Assembly (NCBI GenBank): GCA_022059125.1
Contig: JAEUWY010000023.1
Location: 2,542,001-2,606,000 of the forward strand
Reading direction: 5' to 3'
Source of the DNA: Corynespora cassiicola
Taxonomy: Eukaryota; Ascomycota; Dothideomycetes; Pleosporales; Corynesporascaceae
Length of the DNA stretch: 64,000 nucleotides
Each line of letters starts with the position of its first letter. Positions within the stretch are counted from its first letter, which is position 1. The position numbers and the translations under genes are program-made. This document shows positions 43,961-57,435 of the stretch, piece by piece. The notes under the pieces were generated by a model, which was not told the DNA's origin, ran no database searches, and saw nothing but the letters and a program-made list of their open reading frames with translations.

Positions 43961-46890
43961 GTTGATGATCTGGTCGAGAAAAGGAAGAAGTTAGTTGGCC
44001 TTCGCGGCGGTGGCCAGCTCGGAGTGGCAATAGCTGTTAGGTGGTTGGAGAGTGAAGAGTCAAGGCGAGAACGGCGGAAGCCTATTCATAAATAACTATG
44101 AACTCCAGGCTCCAGTGTCTTTCACTCAGTCTGGCTTTTACTTCGTGTGCGCTTCACTTCACCACAGTGATGTCACCTACTACAATTCCGCACTGCGCTA
44201 ATAACCACTTCCTTGCAACTGTCTGGTATTTCGTATACAAGCAACGCAGACAAGCTCTGCTTGCTTTTAGACGAATTATTATATTGTTTTAAATATTCAA
44301 TCGCCTTGTTGTGAAGCTGGAATGAGCCGACCTTGACACCGAATCCTAAGAATGACATGGTTATTGACAGTTGCTCCAAGCAAGAGCTGAAAACTTCAAT
44401 TAATCAATCTCCGAGGCCATTTCTATTATGACCCGGAAGAACGTCAAATGAAGGTTCAAAAAATGTGGATAATAGCAGTGGTACTATATACGGGACGAGT
44501 TGAAAATTTACTTGCTCGCACTTGACATAGAAAACACCACACCTGTTGATAGTCCCAGGCAGCATGCGCATGAGAGCACCATATTCCATATTACCATCTA
44601 CAGCTTCCATGATTCAAATTTTGTCATCCTATCTTTTTCAATGCCATGCATTGGTCCAACCGTGATCTTGCTCAGTAGGCTCGCTTTGGTATTGAAGATG
44701 ACACTTTCATCGACGTCGTGGACCAACGGTTGGAAGCATATCCCAGCACTAAGACTCATGTCAATGGATGTAATAAGGTATCACGTCTTGTGTCAATATA
44801 TCGGTCATGTATGCATTGATTCTGCGCAAATATGGGACATTACAATAACTACACGAGTGTAGTTATATGCTGTCGCTACTTGCTGAACCCTCACATCCCA
44901 ATTCATCTATCCACCAGCATCAAGAAAACCCAGCTCAATCATGGCCCCAGACATTCGCCCCAACCCAAACCCTATCCACGGTGGCTGACCGCACACACCC
45001 GCTCGCCCCAATAACCCGCCCCAACTCAATCGATTGATCAGCTCTGACTAGCATTTCTGACTGACACATGGCACCCAACTCAAGCCGACCTTCAAGATCA
45101 CCACAGCCCCATCGAAAGAAAAGCCACCATGCATGCCCCTCCCCCAGACTGGCAACGCTCGAAAAAGAGGAGAAGAGATGAAAACTTTATCCAAAGGGAT
45201 CATCGCCGAAGTCCAGTCCCCCCGCCATTCTCCCCTCATTCCCCACACATCCTCACTTTTTGTTTTCCCCCCCCCCTGCTTCTCAGCGGTGGGTCAAGAA
45301 CGCCCTGGGGAAGGGGCTGATCATGTTGACCAACCAACTGAGGAAGAGGAGGGCTGCGTCCGTGATACTCGCTCGGCTCGAAACCGACCCGAAGCGCGGC
45401 TTCGCGGACTGCCGAGGTGCACAGTGCGCGCGCCTGCAAAAGAAAAGGGGGGGGAATCGAGTTCGAGTATCGGCCCAGCCAGTCAGCTAGTCAGCTAGCC
45501 AGCCTATCTTGGCGGCATGCTCTGCTCTGCTCTGCTGTCCGCGCCGCCGCCGCCACCGTCTGACTGCTCAATCCCCAAGCAAGCAAGCAAGGGTCAGGAG
45601 TGCATGCATACACGCATACATACATGCAAGCACAACTCCCCTATGGCTCCTGCATGAGCTACATACGTATGTGCTGTGCTATTCTAGATAGACAGAACGC
45701 TCCTGCATAGATCCAACATCGCCCCCTATACTGCTGACACCCCATTTCCAAAACCGTTGTTTCTTATCTCGCCAAGAGGATGGTGGACAAGATAGGACAG
45801 TAGGGGTATGGAAGAAACCGCGTGCGCAAGCTCTTTCCCCGGTTCCATTTTGCACAAAAAAAAAACACAACTGCACAAACATGTTCAGCAAAACAAGGCA
45901 CTCAAACCCCATGATTTCAAATTCAAGCATCTCAAATCCAAAATTCCAAAGTTTCAAAGTTCCTAAATCCCTAGATTCCCCCCTCCCCCACTGCTCCCTT
46001 CACCGGGAATTTATTCCCTAGCCATAGTCCAAAAAAGAAAAAGAAGAGGTAGCTAAAAAAAAAAACACCAAAAGCCGCATTCTCGGAAAGGGAAAAGAAA
46101 GGCATTTCCCCATGATATGTGTGATGAGCATGAAATATCCGAGCCGAGCCGCGCAAAAACGCATCATCTCATGAAAAAAACTTCCCATCATCAATGATTC
46201 CTCCCACCTCCGCCCTCCCACCTCCGCCCTCCCACCTCCGCCCAACAATCCCTCTCCCAGCGCGCACCTCAAAAGTATGCTCCGCTCAGCGAGGCCAGTG
46301 TGCAAAAGATGCAAGAAAAGGTAAAATGGGAAACAAGTGGGAAGAAGGGGATATCTCAGCGAGCGCATGCGTACACAACGGTTTAAGAAAAAAGCAAAAG
46401 GGGCCCAAGGTTAAAAAAAAAAAGGTTATGCCCACGGCTGGTACCTTCATTTCGTTAAAGGACGCAGCCCTGGGCGGGTATGCAAAAGGAACCGCGCGCA
46501 AGTGATGATGAAACAAGAAAAGTAAATAGAGGCCGTGGGGCCATGTGTGACGCCAGTGGTATTGTTTCCAAACGCCGGAAATGAGTAGCAGTAGCAGTGA
46601 TAGTAGCGTCGTCTCGCTGTGACGATGGCGGCACGCTCCAAAAGTATTAAGCTGTACAAATGAAGAGTGGTCCGAGAGCCCATGAAGCCAGTCGTGGGTT
46701 TACTCGTTCGCTTCCATTAGGAATCAAAAATTAAGGGAATATGTAAATTCGTAATGTGGTGTCAAGTGTGTGTGTCGGCAACGTCAGTCGCGTCGTAGGC
46801 AAAGAACTGGTCTTTTCGGAGGAGTAGAATTCGTTGCCTGGATCGTCGTTTTCCTGGGTTCGTTGGCATTTGACGTCGCTATTCATCATA
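43961..46890. other. Gene-free interval
   Basis: 2.9 kb between the PLAC8 start and the RhoGAP stop. Left part is the PLAC8 upstream region. The remainder has A-runs, a C-run near 45270, TACATGCA-like repeats near 45605 and a 14-bp tandem repeat at 46201. No open frame has recognisable motifs. Confidence 0.55.
46201..46242. repeat. 14-bp tandem repeat, three exact copies
   Basis: CTCCCACCTCCGCC occurs three times in succession, in gene-free DNA downstream of the RhoGAP gene. Confidence 0.9.
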
Positions 46891-49800
46891 TCAATCAAAC
46901 GCAGTCTCTTCTTGGACCATCATGGGATTTCGGCGTTGCTCCTCTCGACTGCGTGGAAGCGATCCGGAGCCCTTCCTTTGACCCGCCCCCATGTTCATCA
47001 TGAGCATCGAGCTTTCCCGTCGGCGCTGCCGTGCATCCCTCGCACTTGGAGGTTGAAGGGCACCGTTGAGGCTGTTGTAGCTATCACCGTAGGCCGGTTG
47101 CTCGTATGCCGGAGATTCGTAACTTGGACGCAGAGGAATGAATCCCGTATCATACCCTGCATGCTGACGCTGTTGTTGCTGGGGAGGCTGGGGAGGGGCG
47201 TATTGCGGGGCTGCAGGGGCCATGGGGAAGCTGGAAGGTGGACGATCGTAGTGCTGCTGCTGCTGGAAGCTAGTCTCGTTATAGGCGGGGGTGGGAATAT
47301 CCGAGAACATTTGGTGGCGTGGCGACCTGACAGCCTCATCTCCGAGTGGAGTGGTGATGACGATCTCATGGATAGGCGAGCTTGCTTCATCAATTGCCGG
47401 TCCGAAGATGTCAGTATAGTCTGTCAAGAAGAACGAGATCAAGGGCGCAGGTATGTTTAGTGTAGGCGCAAATACAATGCCCACGTTCCTGACTGTCATC
47501 TTGTTCATCGCAGCGTTGTCGACAATCTCAATCAAGAAGGACGAAACGTGGCGCAAGAGCTCATAATTGACGCGAGGCAACTTGTGTACGAGCACATTGA
47601 ACGCCTGAATCTTCTTCTTGCGTTCATCCATGTCTATGTTTCCGTCAGTAAAGTCTCAAACAACGGTGGCGGTATATCTTACCCAGAACCTTGAGAAAGT
47701 CCAGGTGGAGTTCTCGCGTAAGAATGGACGCTGGCAGTTCGCGAAGATACAGTTTGAGCAGAGACGCAACGGCATGGACATCATAATACTGCCCATCGAG
47801 CAGCTTGACATCTCCCTCGGTGTTGAAGCGCTCACGGAGAGCTTTGATGACAATGTTGGAGCCACTTAGCCTGAAGATGCCTTCTTCATTGAGCGCTTGC
47901 TTCACTTTTAGATATTCGAGGCAACGGTACACAACTGCAGGCAGCTGATAATCAACCCCCACTGGCTGCGAAAATTCGACGGCTTCCTGAAGAGGAATGC
48001 CGAATATGTTGCGATTCTGCATAACAACGCGCTCAGGTGCTTGGTGATGGCCACCGATCTGCAGGTCATTTGATCCGCGTCCTCGGAAGCCGAAGATACT
48101 CCGCTTCTTGTCCTTTACAGAAGTCTGGATGGGAGGAGCCAGAGGCTTGTTTCCCCAACTCTCGACATTCTGGATTGGAGCACCGTTGCTGGGACCGGAA
48201 ATGGCAGGGTGATGGGTTGAGTCATATGAGAACGAGGAATTCTTGGGAGAGTGCGAGTAGATGTCTCTGGGATCTTTGGCCTCCCTGGCTTCTCGATGGG
48301 TAGGACCCCGAATCGGAGCCTCGGCAGCCACCGTGTCATCGTAGCTCAAACCTTGAACACGGTCCCGTTTGTCCATCTCAGGGCTGTCTTTTCTCTTGTG
48401 GCGGGTCTGTTCGTGCGAGTGTCCCTTCTTGTGGTCTCCGTTGCGATTGGAATTGGAAGCCTGGGCATCTACTGGAGATGTTTGCTCGGGATAGTCAACA
48501 TGCTGCAACAGAGCGTCTACCCAGGCATCTCGCTCTTCGTCGCTCTCGGCACAAAGCACATGTCGCACAAGACTGGAGGAGTCTTTACGTTTCGGTTCCA
48601 GAATGAGGAATGCATGGCGATATTGGTTTTCCTCGGAACCGTCGGGTCGTTGCGGCGACGAGCTCGACTGCTGCTGCGATTGCTTTCCAATCTGTGCGTT
48701 GTGCAACTTGATGGTGCCTAGGTGCGCGCCACCTGCGATTTCGTAGTACCTGAACTCGGGACCGTCGAGAACAAAGTATCGAGCTTTCCAGCCGCCGAAA
48801 TTCTTACCGCGCTTTGTCAAGTAGCCTTCTTTGCGCTGCCTGTCTTTGGCTACAGGCGAAGCCGGCGCTACAGATGGCTCTGGGGTGAGACTGTCACAAT
48901 TCTGTGCGCCGATGACATCGGTGGAGAAGAACTCGCAGACAATCAGAGCAGCCTTTTCACTCATGGGCGTCTCAAGGATTGCGTCAAAGTATTGGTTGAG
49001 AGCCGCCCTTCTGGCGTCCATTTTGGCCGGGGCGTGGCCGCTGAACAGGGCACGATCTGGAAGCTTGCCGTGGAAATCGCACATTGCTTTGAGCTGGGCA
49101 TCCAGTGTTGGCAATGCCACGATCGTCTTCTCCATTCGCCACAGCTGCTTCCCGTCGGAGCGGGCATAAATGGCAAGGATGAAGACGGGGTCCTCCTCCT
49201 GCGGTTTTGGTGCCAGGAAGCTCAGGCGTGAGGGGCGTAGGCGAGAAGAAAAGACCTTGACCTCAATCGAAGGCAACGCATTGGGAGGCAACAAGAGTCC
49301 TGGATACTGATCTGAAACAAGGCCCCGGTAAACATGCTCTGCATTGGATAGATCACCTGAGGCTTGCAGACCCGTTTCGGAGTCTGGGCTCGGCTGGGCA
49401 TTGGGTGGCTTCAAGAGATCCGTCGATAGAGTTTGCTGTTTTGCCAGTGTCGATGGTTCTGGTCGGCCAACTTGTGGCGACGTGTAGGACTGAGGCGTGT
49501 TTGGGGGCAAAGGGACCGGCTGTCGCGGGGTCCGCGAAGCTGGCTGGGAGATCCCATTCACGGCAGACCTCGGGGACATGGGAGGCGATGCCAGCTCCTG
49601 GCGCGGGTTCCTTGGCAGAGGAGATCCAATTGGCCGGTCTCCTGGACGAGGGCTATTCGGTAATCCCGGACTCATCAAGGGCGGAGAACCAACGCTCCTC
49701 TGAGCAATCATGGAGCTATCAGAGTTGGTAGGGCTGAGAAGTGCGTTGAGGGAATTGGGAGGTGGGTGACGGGGAGAAAGAGGCAGGCCAGCTTGCAACG

Positions 49801-51667
49801 GGCTGAATTGACGGGGGGATGAGGGAGCTCCCGCAACATCGCCTTGATCAGCCTCTGATGCTCCCTCCGAAGTCTTCGCTTTACTCTTGCTTTTGCTCTT
49901 TTTCTTTTTGGATTCGCTTCGGACCTCCTCCTGTTGCATGGCTATGGCTTCCCGCACACGATCATCTTCTTCTCGTGTCTTCCTCCTACCTCTCTCGACG
50001 ACGGGTATCTCATCGACTTCGAGTGTGTCATCGTAATCCGACTCGTCACGATCTCCGGGCGCCGCGGGGTGGAGGTGAGCACTGGGCTTGGCGGGCTTTG
50101 ACAAGTTCAGGGGAGCTGGCGGAGGCTTTCGCAATGGATGAGCTGGTTTCTCGCGCGGCGAATCGAAGCCGTTCCCGCCAACTTCTGGAGTGGCATGAGT
50201 CAGTGATAGCGAGGGTGTTTTGAGGTGACCCCTCGGGGGCGGAGATGAGGGGGCTGGCCCCTTGGATGCGGCGTTTTCGACCTCGGCCCCGGTCTCGACT
50301 GCCTCCTGGATCGCCGGAGTATTCTCGTTCACTATGGCATTCAGCCCTTGGGCCTTGGTGGCGAGGCTGAGTGGTTTCACTGAATAGTCAGTAGGAGAGT
50401 TGACGCTGGAGGTGGGGTTGGAGGCTGTTGGTGCTTCTGAAGAGTGGGCAGGGGAATTCGCCAATTGGGATTCCGGAAATAAAAGAGCGGCGTTGGATTC
50501 TTGTGACAGCGGGGAGGCTTTGTGCTCCTCTGGCTTCGTCACTGGGCTCGCCTTGGCGTCATCGTGTCTCTCGCTGGGAGCCGGAGACTGGCTCTGGTCA
50601 CGTTCCACGACAGATTCTATGGTGTCGGATCGCGGCAGCATTCCCGGGATGGGTGGGACCTGGTTGACATACTCCTTGAGCTTCTTGCGGTAGCGGTCCT
50701 TGTCCCTGAGGGCCCGCTCAAGGTCCTTTTGCAGGCCGATGACCATGGAGCGCTGCTTCTCCACCAGGCGCCAAAGCTGGTTGTTGTGGTTTGTCACGCT
50801 CTGCTTCTCCCTCCACATTGCCATGAGGGCAGCTTCTGGCGAGCCAGCTGTTGCTATCAGAGCGGCCATATCTGGGGGTTGTGCATTGGACACGTCCTGG
50901 GACGATGTGTGGGAGTGGTTTGGATTGCCGCGGTAAGGCTGAGAGGCGCTCGAGGACAGGGACGATGCGGCGGAATCTATCGAGGGATTGCGGGGAGGCG
51001 CAGCGGGGCGTGTGTCTGGTCGGCCGGGCCGCGATGGGGGAGGCATGGTGACGGGGGAGAGGGGCGGCGAGATGCCAGCCGACGACAGGATGGGCGCAGA
51101 GACGTTTCGTAGCTGGGCATACGAGGAGGGCTTCGCAGGCTGGGTGCCGGCTCTGGAGGAGGGTAGGTTGGGAGGAGTGGGCGGGCTGGCCTGGTTGTGG
51201 TTGGGGTTGGAATTGGGCGTGGGCGTGGGCGCGGGCGCGGGCGCGTTTGATAGCGAGCTCTGCTCTTCCGCAATCAGAGCATCAAGCTTCTCTCGCGGGG
51301 AGCGTGGCTCGTCGTGATAGGGCGCAGCGGCGGCGGCGGCGGACTGCGGCGAGCGCGGCGTGTGTGAGTGGTGGGGGTGTCCGCCGGCGACAGCAGCTGA
51401 GGAAGAAGAGGTGCTGGAGTGCAGCGGACTTGGTATGGGCTTGCGGCGGGCTCGAGGGCGCGGGTCCGGCGGCGGAGGAGTCGAAGGAAGAGCAGCAGCA
51501 GACGTGTTCTCGCGCAGGGCGCGGATGCTGTCTGCTAGCGACGGCGAGGGATGCAGCTGGGGGCGAGGCAGCGGCGAGGGCGTCGAGGCAGCTGGGTCGG
51601 GCAGGGTCGAGGTGGTGATGTCGGTCTGGTGCGCGTCGGTCTGCCCTTGAGCATTTCGCTGGAGCAT
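46891..51667 (-). CDS. bem3: Bem3-like PX-PH-RhoGAP GTPase activator
   Basis: Two exons (51667-47683, 47633-46891; 49-bp intron) encode 1575 residues. The first 800 residues are disordered Ser/Pro-rich, with one coiled-coil-like segment near 275-335 (REKQSVTNHNNQLWRLVEKQ). A PX domain starts near 801 (IEVKVFSSRLRPSRL, ALFSGHAPAKMDARRAAL), a PH domain near 946 (RKEGYLTKRGKNFGGWKARYFVLDG, DAWVDALLQHV), and the RhoGAP domain near 1221 (FGIPLQEAV, EEGIFRLSGSN, with the catalytic arginine finger in IFRLSG, and NYELLRHVSSFL, MTVRNVGIVFAPTL). The intron splits the GAP domain at LDFLKVL-DMDERKKK and restores it exactly. The PX-PH-RhoGAP order matches Bem3, a Cdc42 and Rho1 GAP in polarity. A Gln/Tyr/Pro-rich tail of about 130 residues closes the protein. 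Confidence 0.93.
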
Positions 51668-54600
51668 GACTTTCGGTTGTATGGTGGCCTGGGCCGGACA
51701 AGGATGGCCTCTACAGTAAATTGGGGCCCCTCTGCGCGAGGGGGCTAGACGTGTTTCGCAAGTTTCCCTGGGACTGGATGAATTGAGCAGCTGCAGCGCT
51801 CAGCGGGTCCGGACAGGAGAGGGTCGGTCAGCACTCAAACAGGTCGGGGGCAGGCCGTCATGGGGAAAAGAGGGTTGGCAGCGGCGGCAGCGCTGGCCGC
51901 GAGTGCACGAGTGCAGGGCGGGCGGGCAGAGCAGGGAGGGTAGGGAGGGCGCAGGTGATGGTCAGGCAGGCGGTATTACTCGTGTATTACTCGTCCGCCC
52001 CACGCGCCCAGCGAGCCAGACGGGCCAGGATGTGTGAAGATGTGCCGAGCGGGCCCAGCGAGGGCAAATTGCAGCGGGCAGCGTCTTTGCCCATTGCAGC
52101 GCGGCGCCGGGGGCGTGCGAGTCGAGCGGCGAGCAGCGTGCCTGTTCCTGCATCGCGCCGCCCGCCGTGCCTGGAGTGCCCCGTGTCGCTTGTCGCTTGC
52201 CGCCCGCCTGCTTGCTGCCCGCTGCTCGCTGCCCGCTGCTCGCTGCTCTGGAGGCACGGCGACGGCTGCAACCAGCTGCTACCGGCTGCTACCAGCTGCT
52301 GTCGCGGCCGCGTGCCCTCCCACACACCAAGCTGAAACGTCGCTGGCCGCGGCCCTGGCCTGCCCTTCGCGCGCAGTCGAAGGGCCATGCGGCGCCGCCA
52401 TTGGCCTGCCCAGCGCGCGCTGACGCTGCGCCGGCCCTCTGCGCGCCGTCCACACAGACCGAGCAGAGCGTCCTCGCGCCGTCGCCGGGTGCGCGTGGCC
52501 GCCGCCGTCTGGGTCTGTCTATCTGCGCCTGCTGGGTCTGCTGGGTCTGCTGGCGCGCTGGCGGGCGGGTGGGCCCCCGCTACGAGCAACTCCCGCCCTC
52601 GCGCCCCTCACTGGCTCGACGGCCCATGCTCGCGACACACGGCCATGTCCCTTTGTGCCATTGTCCCTGCTATATCGCGCCCCCGAGGCCTGCCCTCTGC
52701 CCACGGCCGGCGGTGAGGGCCTGGGAAAGGAGAGGCCAATGGGCGCCGCAGCGCCCGTGTTTGACGGCCTGCGCAGTCAAGCATTCGCCAGACGCCCAGG
52801 GCGAAGCTTTTCTGCGCGCCCCCATGTTCCCTCGTCCCCTCGTCCCCTCGTCCCCTCGTCCCCTCGCCCCTCCCCATGCTCTGCTGCGTGCGTGCGTACG
52901 TGTGTGCTGAACCCGAGGACTGTGCGGAGGCCTGGCGCCACAGCGGCCACGACAGTTGCGGTTTGAGCCCTTGGACATGTTACAGAAGGCTGAACCGAGA
53001 TGCTCTCTGCAGCCCTTTGGAAACAAAGCCGTCCTCTGCAGGGCACAATCGTACGATTCCCCGCCATGTCCGTCTTAACAGCCGCGCATGGCCCTCCGCG
53101 GTTGCTGAGGAGTTCGTCTTGAAACCCCAACGCCCTCATGCACCTCGCACGTAGCCGCCCACCGCCCCTCTGCGCCTGCACGCCTGCACGCCTGCACGCC
53201 CGGACCGCTTCCGTCCTCCAAGAGGCCAGATGCTGCTTCCGCTCCGCCCAGTCCGCCGACAACCGTCGCTCCCGTCGACCTGCGTCAGGGGGAAATTGCC
53301 CAGGAGCACCGCCAGAAAAGCCTCCGGCTGCCGCCCTCCCTCCCTCCCTCTGCGCTTCCCCCACACCACGCCAACGCCCGCCTGCGGTGGAAATGATGTG
53401 CGACCGCCAGCTTCTGCATCCAAGTCCTCCAGCCCACGCCTCGACGCTGCAGTACCCCCAAACCGGCCCATCTCGTCGCTTTCGCGTTCCGTAACGTGCC
53501 GCGTGAAGACTCCAAGACGACCCTCTGCTCCCTCGCCTTCCGTGACCATCAACTCGATCCATTTCATCCGGCCGCATTGCTGCCGAGCCCGTCCTCTCCG
53601 AGTAATTGCGCAACACCTACCTACGCTCAAACTACTGCAGGTCCGCATTTAGCACGCCAATTCAACTCGACCAGAGCCAATTTCTGGAGTCCCAATATCC
53701 GAGAGCTACTTGAAACTTTTCCAGATTCGCTCCTCCCACTACTTACCAAGCAGCCTGCGGTCCGACGCCACCTGGGCACGCCCAGTCATCCCACCACCTC
53801 ACCATCTCAAATCTTCCCCTCCCCCCGCGAACCTCCGCTCCCCTGCACATGGGCCGTCTAGCTTCCGTCTTGGTGCTGTTTATATTCCAAGTCCGAGAAT
53901 GCACCCATATATTGCATCGACATGGTCCTACCGAAACTGGATCCAGCATCGGGCCCGTCGCGGCCCACCCTGCGGCTCCTGCCTCTCCGCCTGCAGCTGG
54001 CTGTAAGCTTCCATTATCGGGCATTTGAGTTATCGGCGGCCCGCTTGTGGAGGCGCTCCCCGGCTCCGATCTAGTACAGGTCCACGACGATTTGCGAATC
54101 GCAATGTCCGGTGGCCCTGGCTCCTCTGCATTGCTCTGCACCGCTTTGCACAACTGTGGACGGTGACGGCGGGACGATCCTCCTATGCTTCTACCCTACC
54201 ACCTAACCTGCAGCTGATGCCCTGTGCTCGTCAAGTCTAGATCCAACCCCTCTCCCTTTCCATCACTTCTCGGTCCACGTCGAGTTTTGCTCGAGGCATT
54301 AAACCGGCCTGTAATCATTTTGCTTTTATTAGACCCGGGCTTTCTTGCCCCGTGAACGCCTGCTGACCTTCGGTCAATTGCAGCAGCAGAGACACCACTA
54401 CTCGCAATGCGGCCTTAATAAAAACCCTCACCTGCGGGCGTTTTATGCCATGGCCACGGGTTCCCTGGAACCATGCCTTGGAGTTGCTGAGAAGCACTGA
54501 CCACGACTGTAGTCTAGGCCGTGGGCTTGTATGCCATCAATGACCGACCACTTTTGTAGCAACCGTCAGAGGTTGGGTATTCCTGGAGTGGAGAGACTGG

Positions 54601-55666
54601 GCAAAACAGCATTCTGCCCATTATGGGCAGCCACCGAGCCAACTGTTCTTTTGTTCTAGCACGCACCTTAGGCGGTCCCAACAGCTCACTGGGCCGCACA
54701 AGTCTTGGTAGTTTGTCTTAGTCGTAGAGCTGCGGCATTTCATGACTCTAGTCATTCTGGTTCAATGGCTGAAATGTTTGACTGAGGGTTCTGGACCGGG
54801 GCACTTCGTTTCTGTAGTGCGCCATCTGGCGTGTCCATGTGTCAACTTCTCCGCTCTGTTGGGACATACCTCGACGGAAAACATATAGCCCACCACAGTG
54901 CATGCATCTTCCAGAGCAGCCGGATGACCCGGGCGTGATGTCCGCTTCAATGCCAACACATGTTCATCATGACAACAGCTACCAAAGCCGTGTGCTACGG
55001 ACCCCTCTTGAGCTCATATTGGATATGGCTACTCAGCTCAGCTTCAAATATAGAAATTGGTCAGATCAAAGTTCTGACGCAACCGCTGGGGCCACTGTGC
55101 AACCGTATACAAGCCAACTTTCTGGTTGCACTGCAAGCTGTATGCCCCCACTATACAACGGCATGTGGTGAGCGGTTGGGGCGGAGAGATGCATCTCATT
55201 CGAACAGCCAGGACTGCCCTACGCAACACATTCACTGCATCCAGCTGAAGGCTCCGCATTATCAGAAACCTAGCCAACGCGCTGCTGGAGCCGGGTGGAG
55301 CAATTGGTAACTGGCCAACACACTAATGATCGAACCACCTGCAGGGTGCCGCTCGACTTGCGGGGGCGGAGCACAGCATAGTCCTCCGCCTCGAGCAACA
55401 TTCGAACCTTGCTCGTGGTGCCATGGCACCGTGGACATCTGCATGCGCGCAATGCCACCCTGTCCACCTCACCTCCCCTCGGACCGGGAACTGAAGTTAT
55501 GTCGGTCCCCAAATTGCTGCAGCAGCCATCCGATTGGATTCGTCACGCGTTCGTACCGCATAGGAGACATGGGAAAACAGGCGTGCAGATTCGTCCAATA
55601 TCAAGTTCATTAACGCCGTTCCATGCCTGGTGTACAGTAGTCTACAGTGGTATACACTCTTGCCGT
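51668..55666. other. Long GC-rich gene-free interval
   Basis: 4.0 kb between the RhoGAP start and the mitochondrial uS13 stop. The GC-rich left half (51.8-53.5 kb) holds overlapping frames on both strands with Ala/Arg/Pro/Ser-rich translations and no motif; it also has a CCCCTCGT repeat. Around 53.2-53.9 kb is pyrimidine-rich. No gene can be supported, although a noncoding transcript or long 5' leader of the RhoGAP gene is possible. Confidence 0.5.
52828..52866. repeat. (CCCCTCGT)n minisatellite
   Basis: Nearly five consecutive 8-bp units in gene-free GC-rich DNA. Confidence 0.88.
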
Positions 55667-56223
55667 TTACATCTGCGCCCGTCCTGAGCCGCCGCGCTCG
55701 ATCTTGTTGAGTTTGCGTGCCGTCGAAATCTGCCCGGGTCAATTTCCTGTAGCAGCAGCGCCGCGGCAGCAGCCGTCGTCTGATGCTTCTCCTCACCTGT
55801 GTTCTCGTGCGCTGGCCGCGCACCGGCAGTCCCATGGCGTGTCTCCTTCCCCGGTAGCTTCCCATGTCCTTCATCCTCCGTATATTTTCCTGCACCTCTC
55901 GCCGCAGATCGTTTTCAATCTTCATCGTCGATAGGTCGGCCGTGAGGTTCAGGACCTCTGAATTCTTCAGGGCGCCGACCTTGGCCCATGGGTAGATGAA
56001 GTGGCGCGCCATGATGCCCTGCGACACCTTGGGGCCGATGCCATAGAAGGACTCGAGGGCTCGCTGCGCAATGGGGTCAGCACCTGCAGCCGGTCGCCGA
56101 CGACGGGAGAGGGAGAGAGGACTACCTTGACGAGCGTTTGCTCCGTGAAGCTGACGCCGAAGATGAACACCTGAATCGTCAGCGCGACGCGCGCAGTACA
56201 TCAAGGGACCTGCCACCTACCAT
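55667..56223 (-). CDS. SWS2: Mitochondrial small-subunit ribosomal protein uS13m (Sws2)
   Basis: Four exons (56223-56221, 56170-56126, 56063-55797, 55729-55667; introns 50, 62 and 67 bp) give 125 residues. The first coding exon is only the ATG. The spliced protein reads MVFIFGVSFTEQTLVK, RALESFYGIGPKVSQGIMARH, MKIENDLRREVQENIRRMKDMGSYRGRRHAMGLPVRGQRTRTQ and ISTARKLNKIERGG, which is the complete uS13 layout with helix-two-turn-helix and the RGQRT rRNA-binding motif. It belongs to the head of the mitochondrial 37S subunit. The N-terminus has no clear presequence, as in fungal relatives. It shares a 282-bp divergent promoter with the ER cyclophilin gene. Confidence 0.95.
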
Positions 56224-56439
56224 TCTGTCGGCTGATCGAGTACAATTGTCTGGTGTTGAGGGAGGGGGTTCGTTCTGTAACTCTGCCTGAGCCGCACCAG
56301 TGCAATGTCGAAACTTCGGCGCAAGGTTTCAGGCGCGGAGAAAGGAAACGCCGAGCTACCACGTTTCAGGAACCGGCCACCGAGGCACCCTCCCTCCCTC
56401 CCCCCTCTGATCCCTCCCCCAGGGCCCCCCCTCTTACAA

Positions 56440-56445
56440 TATAAA
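56440..56445 (+). promoter_or_regulatory. TATA-like element upstream of cyclophilin
   Basis: TATAAA lies 61 bp upstream of the cyclophilin ATG in an otherwise C-rich leader. The short distance leaves room for a small leader only, so its role as a core promoter element is tentative. Confidence 0.3.
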
Positions 56446-56505
56446 CCCTACACCAATCTTCCTCTCCCCCGATTGAAACGTTCGCGTTCGACACACACAG
56501 ACAAG

Positions 56506-57377
56506 ATGCTTTCTCTACAGAGACTGCTTGTCTCGGCCTTGCTGATTCTATCGGTCACTTTCGTCTTCTTTGCGCAGGCCACCGAGGCGGCAAAGGGTCC
56601 GAAGATCACCCACAAGGTACGGGGAACTTCCCCACGGGCAGCCCTCCCTTCTCGAAAGGAAGATTGTACTGACGTTCAGACAGGTGTACTTTGACATTGA
56701 GCATGGCGATGAGAAGCTGGGCCGCATTGTGATAGGCCTGTATGGCAAGACCGTCCCCAAGGTGTGTACTGCTGCTGCTGCTACTGCCGCAATGGCTTGT
56801 GGAGACTTGGACTAACTTTGTCACAGACAGCTGAGAACTTCCGGTATGACCTACCCTTCGCTCCGTCGTCGTTGTGATCGTGTACTGATGTTGTTTTGCA
56901 GTGCCCTTGCTACTGGCGAGAAGGGCTTTGGCTATGAGGGCTCTACCTTCCACCGTGTCATCAAGCAGTTCATGATCCAGGGAGGTGATTTCACAAATGG
57001 CGATGGCACTGGTGGCAAGTCCATCTACGGCACCAAGTTCCCTGATGAGAACTTCAAGCTCAAGCACAGCAAGAAGGGACTCTTGAGCATGGCCAACTCT
57101 GGGTAAGCACAAACCCCACTATGATGGCTTCAATGTATCTAACTTGAGCCATCACAGAAAGGACACAAATGGTTCGCAGTTCTTCATTACTACTGTCATC
57201 ACGAGCTGGCTCGATGGTCGCCACGTCGTTTTTGGCGAGGTCCTCGAGGGCTATGAGATTGTGGAGAAGATTGAGAATGTGAAGAAGGGAGCTGGCGATA
57301 AGCCGGTTGAGACGGTCAAGATTGCTAAGAGCGGTGAGCTCGAGGTGCCAGAAGAAGGTATCCATGTGGAACTCTAA
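56506..57377 (+). CDS. cypB: ER cyclophilin B, peptidyl-prolyl cis-trans isomerase (soluble form)
   Basis: Five exons (56506-56616, 56684-56761, 56827-56843, 56902-57102, 57158-57377) encode 208 residues. A signal peptide (about 1-29) precedes [45 protein letters not shown]. The cyclophilin active-site set is present: [42 protein letters not shown] and [12 protein letters not shown]. The product catalyses proline isomerisation in the ER lumen. The last four residues are HVEL, a weak relative of HDEL-type retention signals. Exon 3 is a 17-nt microexon coding TAENFR, invariant in the family. A second transcript form is likely in which the tail is spliced out and replaced by a membrane anchor (see next entry). 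Confidence 0.95.
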
Positions 57378-57435
57378 GCCCGCCCGTGCGATGGCAATTT
57401 GCTGTAGAGGCGCTGATTTCATTACTTTTCTCAAG

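Noticed and set aside
52000..52910. Long Ala/Arg/Pro-rich frames on both strands
   Set aside because: Overlap each other in GC-rich DNA with simple repeats; no motif or conserved block.
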